Shown here: in pieces, positions 33,215 to 44,562 of the stretch
Layout of the letters: each line of letters opens with the position of its first letter
Position numbering within the stretch: the first letter of the stretch is position 1
Source: Semisulcospira habei
Lineage: Eukaryota > Mollusca > Gastropoda > Semisulcospiridae
Direction: 5' to 3'
Assembly (NCBI GenBank): GCA_036245525.1
Contig: BTPG01000008.1
Location: 29,765,034-29,829,033, forward strand
Length of the DNA: 64,000 bases
Translations under genes and position numbers: made by a program
Notes under the pieces: generated by a model
Database searches by the model: none
What the model was told of the DNA's origin: nothing
Seen by the model: only the letters and a program-made list of their open reading frames with translations

Positions 33215-35700
33215 TTGAGTACATATAACAGCTGGGAAATGTTCAAACACACTGGTGGCGTGTCTTTTAAGCACAACAGTGCATGTGTTAACGCCAAAAT
33301 GAGAAAAACTGATTTTTGTATTTTTTATGAATCTTTACCGCAAGACATGCTCAAAGACACAGTTGATCCAGCAGACTCCTCCCCTGAAACACTCTGGGAG
33401 CAACTGAAAACTGCTATTGTAAAATCTTCTGTGGAAGTCTTGGGCTTTGTTAGAAAGAGGAACAAAGACTGGTTTGACGAAAACGACGTGCAGATCCAGG
33501 AACTTCTAGCAAACAAAAGAGCCGCCCACCAGGCCCACCTAGCCCAGCCTTCCTGCCCTGTGAAGAAATCTGCCTTTCGACTCATCTGCAGCAGTCTCCA
33601 GCTCAAGCTTAGAGAGCTCCAGAACGAGTGGTGGTCGAGACTGGCACAGAGGACCCAGCTTTGCGCTGACAACGGTGACTACAGGGGCTTCTATGAAGCA
33701 CTGAAAGCAGTGTATGGCCCTAGGCACCTGGTACAAAGTCCCCTGCGAAGCGCCGATGGACAGGCACTCCTCACAGATAATACCTCCATCTTGAACCGCT
33801 GGTCAGAATACTTTCAGGACCTCTTCGGCGCTGAGCGCACTGTTCAAGAAACAGTCATCCTCCAAATCCCACAGCTCCCACTAAAGGTTGAATTGGACGA
33901 ACCGCCCACCGCCGAAGAGACCCTCACAGCCATCCACCAGCTCAAGAGTGGCAAAGCAGCAGGCATTGATGGAATCCCGCCAGAGATCTGGAAACATGGA
34001 GGCCCAGCACTGCACAACAAGCTCCATGACCTCTTTCTCTGTTGCTGGGAGAAAGGAACACTACCAAAGGATCTCCGTGATGCAGTCATCATCACCCTAT
34101 ACAAGAACAAAGGAGAGAAATCTGCCTGCTCTAATTATCGTGGAATTACCCTGCTGTCCATTGCCGGGAAAATTCTCGCAAGGCTGCTCCTGAATCGGCT
34201 GGTACCTGCCATCGCTGAAGACCACCTCCCAGAGGGCCAGTGTGGCTTCAGAGCCAACAGGAGTACCACCGACATGGTCTTTGTGCTGAGACAGCTTCAA
34301 GAGAAGTGCCGCGAGCAGAACAAAGGGCTGTACGTAACATTTGTCGACCTAACAAAAGCGTTCGACACTGTGAGCAGGCAAGGCATGTGGCAGATCCTGG
34401 AGCGACTTGGCTGTCCCCCAAAGTTCCTAAGCATGATCGTCCAGCTCCACGAGGACCAGCAAGGCCAGGTTAGACTCAACAGTAACCTCTCAGAACCATT
34501 CCCCATTATCAACGGCGTGAAACAGGGCTGCGTGCTGGCACCAACCCTCTTCACCATCTTCTTTAGCATGATGTTGAAGCAGGCCACAGTAGACCTCGAC
34601 GATGACGATGCAGTGTACATCAGGTATCGTCTCGATGGCAGCCTGTTCAACCTCAGACGACTGCAGGCCCACACCAAAACCCTAGACCAACTGATTCGTG
34701 AGCTGCTCTTTGCTGATGACGCTGCCCTTGTTGCACACACAGAGAGAGCCTTGCAGTGCATCACATCCTGCTTTGCAGATGCTGCCCAGCTCTTTGGACT
34801 CGAGGTCAGTCTGAAAAAGACAGAGGTACTTCATCAGCCGGCACCCAAGGTAGAGCATCGCCCTCCCCACATCATCATCGGCGAGTCTGAACTGAAGTCA
34901 GTACAACAGTTTACCTACCTTGGCTGCATCATCACGTCAGATGCCAAGCTGGACAAGGAGCTTGACAGCAGGCTGGCAAAAGCGAACAGCGCTTTTGGGC
35001 GACTTTTCAAGCGGGTGTGGCACAATCAACAGCTGAAAACGGGCACCAAGATCAGTGTGTACAGAGCTGTCGTCCTCACCACCCTGCTGTACGGTTCCGA
35101 GTCCTGGGCCCTCTACCGCAACCAACTACGACTCCTCGAACGCTTTCACCAGCGCTGCCTGCGTACCATCCTGGGCATTCACTGGAGTGACTATGTCACC
35201 AACGTCGAGGTCCTTGAACAGGCAGAAACTATGAGCATCGAGGCTTTGTTGCTGCGGACACAGCTTCGCTGGGCGGGGCACGTCTCTAGGATGGAGGATC
35301 ATCGCCTACCCAAGATCACTCTGTTCGGCGAGCTTGCTACTGGACACCGTGACAGAGGGGCACCAAAGAAGAGATACAAAGACGGTCTCAAGAAGTCACT
35401 TGGTGCCTGCCAAATTGACCACCGCCAGTGGTCTTCGCTTGCTGCAGACCGTGACACCTGGCGCTCCACCATCTACAAGGCAGCCGTCTCCTTTGAGGAC
35501 TCTCGCAGAGCTAACTTTAAGGACAAACGGCTCAGGAGAAAAAACCGAGTTGCCGTAACTCAGAACCCTGACCAGACCTTCCCCTGCAGCCACTGTGGTC
35601 GAACCTGCCTGTCCCGGATTGGCCTCCGCAGCCACGAAAATGCCTGCAGATGACGTGAGCAAGCCCTATAGAATCTTCGTTCGCGAAGTCAAGCCAAGAC
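33215..35700 (+). mobile_element. 5'-truncated LINE with C-terminal zinc finger (second copy)
   Basis: An 812-codon open frame (33215-35653). LINE similarity begins near 33330 (L-P-Q-D-M-L), in the linker after the missing endonuclease; the first codons are host intron read through. The reverse transcriptase is complete with the catalytic F-A-D-D (about 34710), and the C-terminal C-x2-C ... H-x3-C motif is present. It is the same family as 22559-24747, sharing most residues, and has fewer odd substitutions at the active site. Lies in TYW5 intron 1, sense orientation. Confidence 0.87.
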
Positions 35701-35826
35701 CGCAAGACAATGCAGAAACAACACACAGAAAAAATGGGTGTCTGACTTGGGCACCCAGAATTTTACACAAACCCATTGTCCATAAGCATGGTAAAGACAG
35801 TCACTCATTTGAGCTATTTCATTTAC

Positions 35827-35884
35827 ACACACACACACGCACGTACGCACGCACGCACGCACACACACACACACACACACACAC
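35827..35884. repeat. (CA)n/(CG)-rich microsatellite
   Basis: CA and GCAC repeats in TYW5 intron 1, about 100 bp before exon 2. Confidence 0.92.
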
Positions 35885-35983
35885 GCATGTGTGTGTGCGT
35901 GCGCGCTTGATTCCATATTTAATATTTCATACATGGTGCATATAGTGATTTCAATCTTTGATCTTTTATGCAAATATTTCCAG

Positions 35984-36138
35984 AGAAGGCCCTGTTTACT
36001 GAGGGGAGTTGACATCGGTCCATGTGTATCTAAGTGGACTGTGGATTACCTCACAAAACATGCAGGGGACAAGGAGGTCAAGGTTCATGTCACAACAAAT
36101 GCACAGATGGATTTCATCAATAAGAACTTCTTGTACAG
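35984..36138 (+). CDS. TYW5: TYW5 exon 2
   Basis: Acceptor TTTCCAG before 35984, donor CAG|GTCGGC after 36138; 155 nt, entering in phase 0 and leaving in phase 2. The product continues exon 1 with R-R-P-C-L-L-R-G-V-D-I-G-P-C and then S-K-W-T-V-D-Y-L, K-V-H-V, A-Q-M-D-F-I-N-K-N-F, a near match to animal TYW5 before its JmjC fold. Further exons, including the Fe-binding residues, are not in the window; intron 2 already contains the 6-kb LINE and the 18-kb palindrome. Confidence 0.93.
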
Positions 36139-36477
36139 GTCGGCAACTGCTCATACACTGGATATTTGAGAGAGATGAAATATAGAGAGTGGATGGACAC
36201 CTTAATCAATAATGCCGTATCGATAGTTCTAAATCAGGGTAAATTGCGTACGTAATTACATTACGGTCCAGAATTTACAATCTCCCGTTATCACAGTTGG
36301 CGTTCCTGAGAAATTGCGACTACACAATTTTCAGTGCAAAGAATGTAGCTGATTCACTCCAGGTAATATTATATGTCAGCTAAATGCGCAAAACAAACTG
36401 CGTAACACACACACCCCACCTGTCCCCTCCCCCCACACACACACACATCCTATACACGCCACCCCACCACCCACCCC
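36139..36477. other. TYW5 intron 2 start, C-rich at the end
   Basis: No further exon accepted. From about 36410 the DNA becomes a CA/CCC-rich simple repeat which continues on the other side of the LINE at 42488. Confidence 0.45.
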
Positions 36478-37163
36478 TTACCCTATACGCCTACCCGGCA
36501 CCGGCCTCCACGTGGCGTAGGTGGGTAGTCCGCTCAGTCCCTGACTGAGTGGGCTAGCGGACGGGTGCCATCTTTGTCCAGGATTAGGACTTGATGTCAG
36601 CAGATATGTTGTTCAGCCTTTTCACTGGTCCGGTTTTTAAGGAGCTGTGCTAACCTAGGTCGTACCATGTTGGATTGGTCCTTAAAAATACTCGTGACGT
36701 TTTGGTCCTTTGGATCCCAAGTGTTTGCCGTGCTTGGAGACCCGTGTCGGGGGAGAAGAGGATCCTGGTGGCTGAGGTTCCCTTTGGGCTGCGGCTCACT
36801 GGTGCCAACACTCCACTTCGGCCTTGACTTCTACCTAAACGGGAGGCTAGTCGTACCGGCCTAGTCAATCGGCTCTTGTCACGTTGAGCCCTATCCCACT
36901 GTTGACATGCGGGTTGCTATACGGAGCACCATGCTATAGCTTCTGCTGCTGATTAGGTGCTTTACGCCAGTATTCCCCTGCATTCAATGGTGTGATAGAA
37001 GGCGGTGGCTCAAACGGTTCAATCGGGCTTACCCCCTTGAGTATATCTTTCGGGCAGTCTCCATTGTGCGTCGGCTGGAGACCCGCCGACAGTTGCACTT
37101 TCCCTTGTTGGGCTCGGTGGCGGGCGGGGACCCCCGGGGGATGAATATCTCTACTAATATAAT

Positions 37164-38120
37164 ATGGATAAAACCAAAAAACCAAAACTAGCACAGAAAC
37201 GGCGCATAGACACCGACATTGCACATGACAGTGATTCAGACTGTGAGGAAGCGACGCCTCAGGCGTCGGCCATATGGCCTCGCTTCCTCATTGTCCATAG
37301 CAAGGTGAAGGAGAAACCAGTTACCAAGCTGCATCCTTTTCTGGTGGGGGAGACCCTCAGGAGCCGTGTTGGCAGGCCTGACGCCCAGCGCCTCAGGTCT
37401 GGTGACTTGCTGGTGGAGTGCCGTACTCGGGCACACTCCAGCGGGCTACTGGGGCTCTCTTCCATCGGAGACACTCCTGTGGAAGTCACACCCCACAAAA
37501 CTATGAATTCGTCAAGAGGCGTAATCAAAGATCAAGCTTTGGCAGAACTGTCAGAAGATGAACTTGTAAGGAACCTTAAGTCTCAGGGGGTGACTTGCGT
37601 CAGGCGCTTCGCTTCCAAGCGAGGTGGTGGGGAGATCCGTCTCCCTACCATCATCCTGACGTTTGGCACCCCCACCCCTCCTACTACCATCTAGGGAGGT
37701 TACTACTCCCTGAGAGTGAAAAAGTACGTCCCTCTTCCCCTCCGGTGCTTTAAGTGCCAAAAGTATGGCCATGGGCAGAAGACATGCCGTCAGGCAGAGG
37801 CTTCATGCGCCCGTTGCACTAGGCCCGGACACTCTGCTGAGTCCTGCACAGCCACCCCCCTGTGTGTGAATTGCCAGGGGGCGCATATGGCTTCGGATAA
37901 GAAATGCCCTCGTTGGATATCCGAGTGCAAGATTCAGCAAGTGCGTGTGGAGAAGGGGCTGTCCTTTCTGGATGCCAAAAAACTGGTTGAAGGCCCTGGT
38001 GCAGCTGCGGCTGCCCCAACCTCTAACACCTCAGTGTATACTTTTAGTGCAGCGGTGGCAGGCAAGCGCCCCACCAAAGACTTTTCATGTCAGACCCCAA
38101 CTTCTTGGTTGGGGGCGTAG
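37164..38120 (+). pseudogene. LINE ORF1 (gag-like, zinc knuckles) with in-frame stop
   Basis: One reading frame with a TAG at 37692-37694. The second part has three zinc knuckles: C-F-K-C-x4-H-x4-C, C-A-R-C-x4-H-x4-C and C-V-N-C-x4-(H/D)-x4-C. The protein would bind RNA and form the ribonucleoprotein particle. A second TAG ends it at 38118-38120. The reading frame (phase) is the same as that of ORF2, so only stop codons separate them. Confidence 0.82.
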
Positions 38121-38159
38121 CCTCGGCTCATCTCGCCCCTGGAGAGTAACCCTCCTCCG

Positions 38160-41100
38160 GTGGTGACAAGGAGCCAGGGAACGCAGAAGGCGGACACTGC
38201 CGGTCCGGTTGTGCCGCCTTCTGTTGCCCCTAAGCCTCAGCCCCCACCCAAACCTGTTAGTCAGTCAACTCCAAAGGCTTCTGGCTCTGGTCAGCCTTCT
38301 AAGGCCGCTAACTCTAGCGGCAGGAACGCTGCCCAGGACCAGAAGTCTAAGAAATCTATGGGACCGCTGTGCGCACGGGCCCAGAAGGGGAACACAGATG
38401 TGCCCCTTCAAAACAAATATGCTGCACTGGAGGAGCGGATGGAGGGAGTGGAAGTTGTTGTTGCTGATGCTGCGGCAGCTCCACCCCCTTCCTCTCCGAA
38501 GAACCAGAGGAGGCCCGGGAGCCGGCCCCCCTCTGTTTCTTCAACTCCTTCCAAGGTAAAGGAAAAAGGGGGGGAAAAACTCCTTACCCCCAGATCAGAC
38601 TTAATCATGGACTCTTTGCTTCAGTGGAATTGTCGTGGTTTTCGAGCTAACTTTGAGGAATTACGTCTTTTAGTCAAGTTCTATAACCCCTCAGTCATAT
38701 CTCTTCAGGAGACTTACCTGAAGACTTCTGACCCTGTGTCTTTTAATGGTTTTAATGTTATACATAAAGGCTCTGATTCGGAGAGGCGCTCGGGTGGAGC
38801 GGCTCTTCTCATTAGTAGCCAAATTTTATGTAGCCCCGTTAGCATCGACACCTGTCTTCAGGCTGTCGCTGCTCGGGTTACCTTAAAAAAGACCATAACC
38901 ATATGCAGTATTTACCTGCCACCATCACTGCGGGTCTGTAGCAATGATATTTTTCACTTAGTAGATCAACTGCCCCCTCCCTTTATTCTCATGGGGGATT
39001 TTAACGGTCATGCTCACCTTTGGGGTAGTGACCACTATGATGGCAGAGGTCAGATGTTAGAAGATGTTTTTTCTCAACTTAACCTATGTGTCTTTAACGA
39101 TGGCTCACCTACATACTCTAACTCAGGTTCCGGATCTAGTTCTGTTCTAGACCTCACTGTGTGTGATCCTTCTCTCATGCTGGACTTTGACTGGAAGGTT
39201 CACGACGACCTGTGTGGTAGTGACCACTTCCCAGTAGTCCTGTCATCGGTCAGCTGTGAGGAGGATTCGCCGGTGGGGCGCTGGAATCTCAAGAAAGCTA
39301 ACTGGTCTCTGTTTGCCTCTCTCTGTCAGTCTCGTCTTACAGAGGAGGTGGTCATGTCAGCTGAAGAACCTGTTTCTTGTTTTACTTCTATTTTGTTGGA
39401 GGTTGCAGGTGAAACCATCCCTAGAACTTCCACATCACTCCCTCGGAAGCCGAGAGTACCATGGTTCAATGAAGAGTGCCGCAAGGCCCAAACAATGCGC
39501 AAATCTGCTCAGCGACGTGCATTTCGTAATCCGTCGCAAGCAAATATTTTAACCTTTAAAAGACAGCGGGCAAAAGCCCGTTATATTTTTAAACGTGAAC
39601 GCCGTGCTTCTTGGAGACGCTTCGTCTCATCTTTATCTTCTAGGACTCCGTCCCAAAAAGTCTGGAAGGCTGTTCGAAGAATTAGGGGCGGGGGTGGCTC
39701 GGCTTCTGTCGGCCATCTTAGAGATGGTGCCAGTTTGGTCACAGATAAAAAGGCTGTGGCCAATTTGCTTGCCTCCACCATTGCCCATAATTCTTCAACA
39801 GAGCATTATTCACCTTTCTTCCAGAGAGAGAAGGAGAAGCGAGAATCTTGTGCTTGTGATTTTATATCGGATAACTTGGAAGACTATAATGCCCCTTTTA
39901 CGTTTTCAGAATTGCAGCAAGCCATGCAGAAATGTACTGACTCTGCTGCTGGATTAGATACCATCCATTATCAGCTCATAACACATCTGCCTGAGGATTC
40001 ACTCCTTGTACTTCTCAAGGCCTTTAACCATATCTGGATAACCGGTCATTTTCCGCCATCTTGGCGCCAGGCTGTGGTTGTGCCAATTCCCAAGCCGGGT
40101 AAGGATCCTTCCGACCCGGGCAACTACCGGCCAATAGCTTTGACATCATGTTTATGTAAAACTATGGAACGCTTGGTCAACGCCCGACTGGTGTGGCATC
40201 TTGAGTCACAGGGTCTCATCACAGACCTCCAGTGCGGTTTCCGGCGCTTCCGTAGTACAACTGACCATCTAGTCCGCTTTGAGTCTTTTATCCGAGATGC
40301 TTTTGTCAACAAGCAGCATGTCTATGCAATTTTCTTTGATCTTGAAAAGGCATATGACACTACCTGGAAGCATGGTATAATGTCTGATTTGTCGGACATG
40401 GGTTTTAAAGGGCATCTGCCCATTTTTATTCACAATTTTTTGTCCAACAGGTCGTTCCATGTCCGTGTGGGCTCCACCCTCTCCGACTCCTTTGAACAGG
40501 AGATGGGTGTCCCGCAGGGCAGTATTCTATCTCCTGTTTTATTTAGCATTAAAATAAATAACATTGTAAAGGCCGTCAAGGATGATTCTGAATGCTCTTT
40601 GTTTGTGGACGACTTTGCTTTGTGTGCACGAGGTCGAGGACTTGCGTCCCTTGAGAGGCGCTTGCAGCTGTGCGTTGATCGCATCCAGGGGTGGGTGTCT
40701 CTCAATGGATTCAGATTCTCGCCCTCCAAGACAGTCTGTGTGCATTTTACTAACCAGACGAAATTTTTTCCAGAACCTAGCCTGAGCATTGCTGGAGTGC
40801 CAATTAAGGTGGCTGAAGAGGCTAAGTTTTTGGGGGTCATCTTTGACAAAAGATTGACCTTCTGCAACCATGTTAACTACCTTAGAACCTCTTGTCGGAA
40901 GGCCCTCGACATTCTTCGTGTCGTTGGTCGTACTGACTGGGGTGCAGACCGCATCGTCTTACTTCGACTGTACCGGGCCCTTGTTCGGTCCAAACTGGAT
41001 TACGGCTCTGTGGTATATGGCTCGGCTTCCAAGTCTGTTCTGCAGCGTCTGAACACAATTCACCATCAAGGTCTGCGCATATGTCTGGGAGCCTTCAGGA

Positions 41101-42263
41101 CATCTCCAGTTCCTAGTCTGTATGCAGAGGCAGGGGAGCCTTCTCTCAGGCTCCGCCGCATCCGCCTCATGCTCAGCTACGTTCTGAAGCTGAAGGCCCA
41201 TCCAGAAAATCCTGCCTATGATTGTGTTTTTAACCCGTCGTTTGCAGAGATTTACGATGCCCATCCGGGAGCTGTCCGTCCACTTTCCTTCCGTGTCCGA
41301 CCTCATCTGCAGGCGGCCGGAGTGGACCTGGACAAAGTTTCGGAATCTCTGCAACACGTCACTCCACCCTGGCTACTACCAGTTCCTGACATCTTGCTGG
41401 ACTTGACTGCCCACAAGAAGGATTGTACTCCACCAGCCATATACCAACAGAGCCTCAATGAACTCCTTTCAATTTTTCCTGGCTATTGTCGTCTTTATAC
41501 GGATGGGTCCAAGTCTGAGGATGGAAGAGTGGCTGCGGCTGCAGTGTCCTCTCGCCATCCTAGACGCCCATTTAAGCTCCGTCTCCCTGACCATTCCTCT
41601 GTATTTAGTGCAGAACTGCAGGCCATTCTGCTGGCACTCAAGCATGCCTATCAGTCTCGGGAAAGGAACTTCCTGATTCTGTCTGACTCTCTTTCTGCCC
41701 TGCTGGTGCAGATTAGAGAGCTCTACGCGGACTTGATGAAGGAATATTATGACATCATTTTTATTTGGGTCCCAGGCCATGTGGGCATCGAAGGCAACAG
41801 AATCGCAGATTCTGCTGCCAACAGTGCCCGCAGTGACCCTGTCCCTGACACACAGACTGTCTATAGTGATTTTAAACCTGTTATTAGTGCGTACATAGCC
41901 CGCGAGTGGCAGTCCGAGTGGGACAAAGAGGAAGGGAACAAGCTTCATGAAGCTCTTCCTAAGTTGTCTGACAGTCTACCTTTCCGCTGCGGCAGCCGCC
42001 GTGAGGAGACTGTCCTTGCTCGGCTCCACATCGGGCACACATATGTTACGCACTCTTACTTACTTAAACAGGATGAGCGTCCATGGTGTTTTGCCTGTGA
42101 TGAGCAGTTTTCTGTTCGACACTTTTTGCTGTATTGTGCTGACCTAATTGACACCAGATATAAACACTTCACAGCAGACTCCTTGAAGGTTTTGTTCCGG
42201 GAGGTTCCCCCGGACAAAATCTTCAATTTTTTGAGAGAATGCAATATTTTTAACAAGATCTGA
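38160..42263 (+). CDS. LINE ORF2: endonuclease, reverse transcriptase, RNase H
   Basis: A 1367-codon open frame. The functional start is probably M-D-S-L-L-Q-W-N-C-R-G (38607), where the APE endonuclease begins; the ~150 codons before it are proline- and serine-rich and look like the tail of ORF1. Endonuclease G-D-F-N-G-H is near 38996, S-D-H-F near 39221. The reverse transcriptase has F-V-D-D at about 40605. RNase H begins Y-T-D-G-S-K (about 41500), with A-E-L-Q-A, S-D-S and H-V-G-I-E-G-N-x-x-A-D. A cysteine/histidine motif follows (C-F-A-C ... H-x4-C). All catalytic residues seen are intact. Confidence 0.92.
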   Translation: MVTRSQGTQKADTAGPVVPPSVAPKPQPPPKPVSQSTPKASGSGQPSKAANSSGRNAAQDQKSKKSMGPLCARAQKGNTDVPLQNKYAALEERMEGVEVVVADAAAAPPPSSPKNQRRPGSRPPSVSSTPSKVKEKGGEKLLTPRSDLIMDSLLQWNCRGFRANFEELRLLVKFYNPSVISLQETYLKTSDPVSFNGFNVIHKGSDSERRSGGAALLISSQILCSPVSIDTCLQAVAARVTLKKTITICSIYLPPSLRVCSNDIFHLVDQLPPPFILMGDFNGHAHLWGSDHYDGRGQMLEDVFSQLNLCVFNDGSPTYSNSGSGSSSVLDLTVCDPSLMLDFDWKVHDDLCGSDHFPVVLSSVSCEEDSPVGRWNLKKANWSLFASLCQSRLTEEVVMSAEEPVSCFTSILLEVAGETIPRTSTSLPRKPRVPWFNEECRKAQTMRKSAQRRAFRNPSQANILTFKRQRAKARYIFKRERRASWRRFVSSLSSRTPSQKVWKAVRRIRGGGGSASVGHLRDGASLVTDKKAVANLLASTIAHNSSTEHYSPFFQREKEKRESCACDFISDNLEDYNAPFTFSELQQAMQKCTDSAAGLDTIHYQLITHLPEDSLLVLLKAFNHIWITGHFPPSWRQAVVVPIPKPGKDPSDPGNYRPIALTSCLCKTMERLVNARLVWHLESQGLITDLQCGFRRFRSTTDHLVRFESFIRDAFVNKQHVYAIFFDLEKAYDTTWKHGIMSDLSDMGFKGHLPIFIHNFLSNRSFHVRVGSTLSDSFEQEMGVPQGSILSPVLFSIKINNIVKAVKDDSECSLFVDDFALCARGRGLASLERRLQLCVDRIQGWVSLNGFRFSPSKTVCVHFTNQTKFFPEPSLSIAGVPIKVAEEAKFLGVIFDKRLTFCNHVNYLRTSCRKALDILRVVGRTDWGADRIVLLRLYRALVRSKLDYGSVVYGSASKSVLQRLNTIHHQGLRICLGAFRTSPVPSLYAEAGEPSLRLRRIRLMLSYVLKLKAHPENPAYDCVFNPSFAEIYDAHPGAVRPLSFRVRPHLQAAGVDLDKVSESLQHVTPPWLLPVPDILLDLTAHKKDCTPPAIYQQSLNELLSIFPGYCRLYTDGSKSEDGRVAAAAVSSRHPRRPFKLRLPDHSSVFSAELQAILLALKHAYQSRERNFLILSDSLSALLVQIRELYADLMKEYYDIIFIWVPGHVGIEGNRIADSAANSARSDPVPDTQTVYSDFKPVISAYIAREWQSEWDKEEGNKLHEALPKLSDSLPFRCGSRREETVLARLHIGHTYVTHSYLLKQDERPWCFACDEQFSVRHFLLYCADLIDTRYKHFTADSLKVLFREVPPDKIFNFLRECNIFNKI

Positions 42264-42498
42264 GCATTCATAGACTATGTGATTTTTTTTATTTGCCCTT
42301 TTTGAGAGTCTGTAGACGTTTCTTTTCCAGACATGTGCGACATTTTAGCCTGAGATTTTTAATCTATATTTACATCTTGTCTTAAGACCTTGCTTTTAGT
42401 CTGGCTGACCAGATTTTTACCCATCCCGCCGTGAGATGGCCTTAGTCGCCTGCTCGGCGTTAAACCCAAATAACTAACTAACTAACTTTACCCTATAC

Positions 42499-43139
42499 AC
42501 CCACCCCCCCACATCCTGTACACGCCACGCCACCACCCACCCCTTACCCTATACACCCCCCCCCCCCCACACACACACACCTCACACCCAGCTCCCCTAC
42601 CCCCACACCCCACCCAGCCCCCTACCCCCACCCCCACCCCACAAAGCCCCACACACCCACACCCCACCCAGCAACCCACCCCACAAAGCCACCAACCTCG
42701 CATACACAGGCACACACAAACATATCAGGCCAAATTATTTCGTTCTGTGTCAACGCTTCAAATTTATGTAATTAGGGCACTAGAACAAATTTTAAATATG
42801 GAGCGTTCACCAAATATGGAACAAACCTTGAATATAGGTTTTTCTCCAAATATAGAGCACCAGGTCATTCCTAAATAAATAGGTCTCGCCAAGTGAGTAG
42901 TAGTATGGAGAAAAAGAATTTTGTTTTCTGTTTCGTCTTCTGACAAAGTGTGGAGAAAATTTTGTTGTTTCCACTCTAAGCACATCACATCAGCACATCA
43001 GCACATCGTGAGTGTTATTTAATAGGCGCAGACCAACCTGTGACGCATTTGAAATTGAAAGACAAAACCCATTACTCTACTCCCAGTGAGATACCTGATA
43101 CAAAGTCACTATACACGCACACTGTTTTACAAGTGTTTT
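42499..43139. repeat. C-rich simple repeat, then unannotated intron
   Basis: 42499-42720 is a CCCACC/CACA-rich simple repeat, continuous with that at 36410-36488 before the LINE inserted. 42720-43139 contains nothing recognised. Confidence 0.7.
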
Positions 43140-43152
43140 AGATCTATAACTC

Positions 43153-43541
43153 ACCCGGGTCTGCCCTGGGGGACTTGGGTGGGGTTAGGTATTTTTTAGT
43201 TCCCAGGGTCATCCTGGTCAGCCCCACAGGGTGGGTTTTCCTCTCCATTCTGGGGCATGTGTTTCTGTCTACCCTTTGTCCATTCACCTGTATTTGCCTT
43301 TTTAAAACTCTCCCTACTGTCTGCACTGCCTGTAGCTCTTGATATTGGATGTTTGTTGCTAAATGGTCTTGGCTTTATTTAGCCCCATGTGTTAGGTTTA
43401 TTTAACGTGTTTGACCGGCTGGCGACATACATTCAATGTTCTGTTTATTTTTTTTTTTTTTCACAAGCAGTGCAGGCACGTCCTGAGAAAGCCTTGTTGC
43501 TGTCGGGACGTTAAGCAATGTACAATCAATGTACAATCAAC
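43153..43541 (+). mobile_element. SINE copy 10
   Basis: Plus orientation, with the tail motif CAATGTACAATCA repeated. Target-site duplication AGATCTATAACTC (43140-43152, 43542-43554). Confidence 0.93.
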
Positions 43542-43554
43542 AGATCTATAACTC

Positions 43555-44162
43555 GCTCGAGGAGAATGGGTATGCCTGAGTGGTTTCGTATTTCAGGGCA
43601 GGAAAGCACCTCGCAGTTTGATTACAGGCACACGATAACGCACTTACAAAAGGTTGGATAGTATACTTTTTTCCAGTGAACAGTATGGTGGTAACATCAG
43701 GTGCCTGTATTCATACTGTCTGAGTTTGCAACCCGATCAGAGCAGGGACACCTGTGAGTGAGTTTATTACATTGCAACCGGACCAGAGTAGGTGGAAGAA
43801 TCAAGCCAGACAAGCTTTTGTGTAGTCATTATATAACACCTGCCGTGTGGGTGAGTTTATTAGATTGTACCCCTTTCATGACCAGAAAGGTATGCTTGAA
43901 ATCGGTAGTGAAACGGATACCTGTTTATGCTCAGTGGGGATGACCCTGTACTATACGCCTTTTATTCCCAGTTTAGTTTGAGTTTACTACACAAGCGTGA
44001 CGTGCCTGCTAACACGTTCGGATTTTATCGTGATTTGGTGCATTTCTGATTCAGAATGGGCTGTGAAGGATTAAAACCAAAACAACTCAAAAGCTAAGTG
44101 ATTTGTTAATACACGTGAGCGCTTAGCCTGCTCTCAGCAATGTTCAGTTGGGCATCATAAAT
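43555..44162. other. Unannotated intron DNA
   Basis: No gene seen. Two similar stretches around GTGAGTTTATTA (43759 and 43851) suggest a degenerate local duplication. Confidence 0.35.
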
Positions 44163-44396
44163 CAGATATAGATATATATTTATTGATCCATCGGTTTCAG
44201 TCTTTTTTTGTATTTGGATTGTGATCCCGTCACTGCCGTTTTCGACAGTACGGCCTGAGCCGTGAAAGAAGTCGTCATCAGTACAACGACGATCTAGCCA
44301 GAGTGCATACTTGTTTGTCAGGTATTCACAGATTCTTACGTCATACAGATGCAGATCCTTGCATGTTATGTTTGCTGGTTTTTCTCTAAGTCTCCC
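44163..44396 (-). pseudogene. Diverged fragment of a hexon-type capsid gene
   Basis: The minus strand encodes about 75 codons similar to the C-terminal end of the hexon gene in the palindrome (R-T-V-E-N-G-S-D-G-I-T-I-Q-I-Q-K-K; D-L-H-L-Y-D-V-R-I), but with clear nucleotide and residue differences. It ends near 44396 and lies 167 bp outside the left end of the palindrome. It is therefore not part of the palindrome, but a relic of a related Polinton. Confidence 0.78.
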
Positions 44397-44562
44397 ACCA
44401 GCAGCTTCCGGTTGCTATCCGATGTCGGATAGACGCTACATTCTTGTCATCCCCCAAAATCGCTAAAAATCACCATCTAAAGTGTGACATCGGCTTTACA
44501 AAATAGTGTGTTCGGTGCAAGTGTTGTTTTTGGTGCCTTGTGTATCATCCATCGTGACACCA

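Larger units (their letters stand above)
36489..42487 (+). mobile_element. Full-length I-superfamily (I/Nimb-like) LINE, 6.0 kb
   Basis: Flanked by TTACCCTATAC (36478-36488, 42488-42498) and ending in an (AACT)n tail after CGGCGTTAAACCCAAATAAC, a mollusc-like LINE end. It has a long 5' UTR (36489-37163), ORF1 with zinc knuckles, and ORF2 with endonuclease, reverse transcriptase and RNase H, the layout of the I superfamily. Inserted into the C-rich simple repeat of TYW5 intron 2, sense orientation. Confidence 0.92.

Noticed and set aside
36296..36362. Exon-like block between TCACAG and GTAATA after TYW5 exon 2
   Set aside because: The phase needed to follow exon 2 gives a stop after three codons, and the block does not resemble TYW5 exon 3.
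42488..42715. Gly/Cys/Val-rich ORF on minus
   Set aside because: Translation of a C-rich simple repeat.
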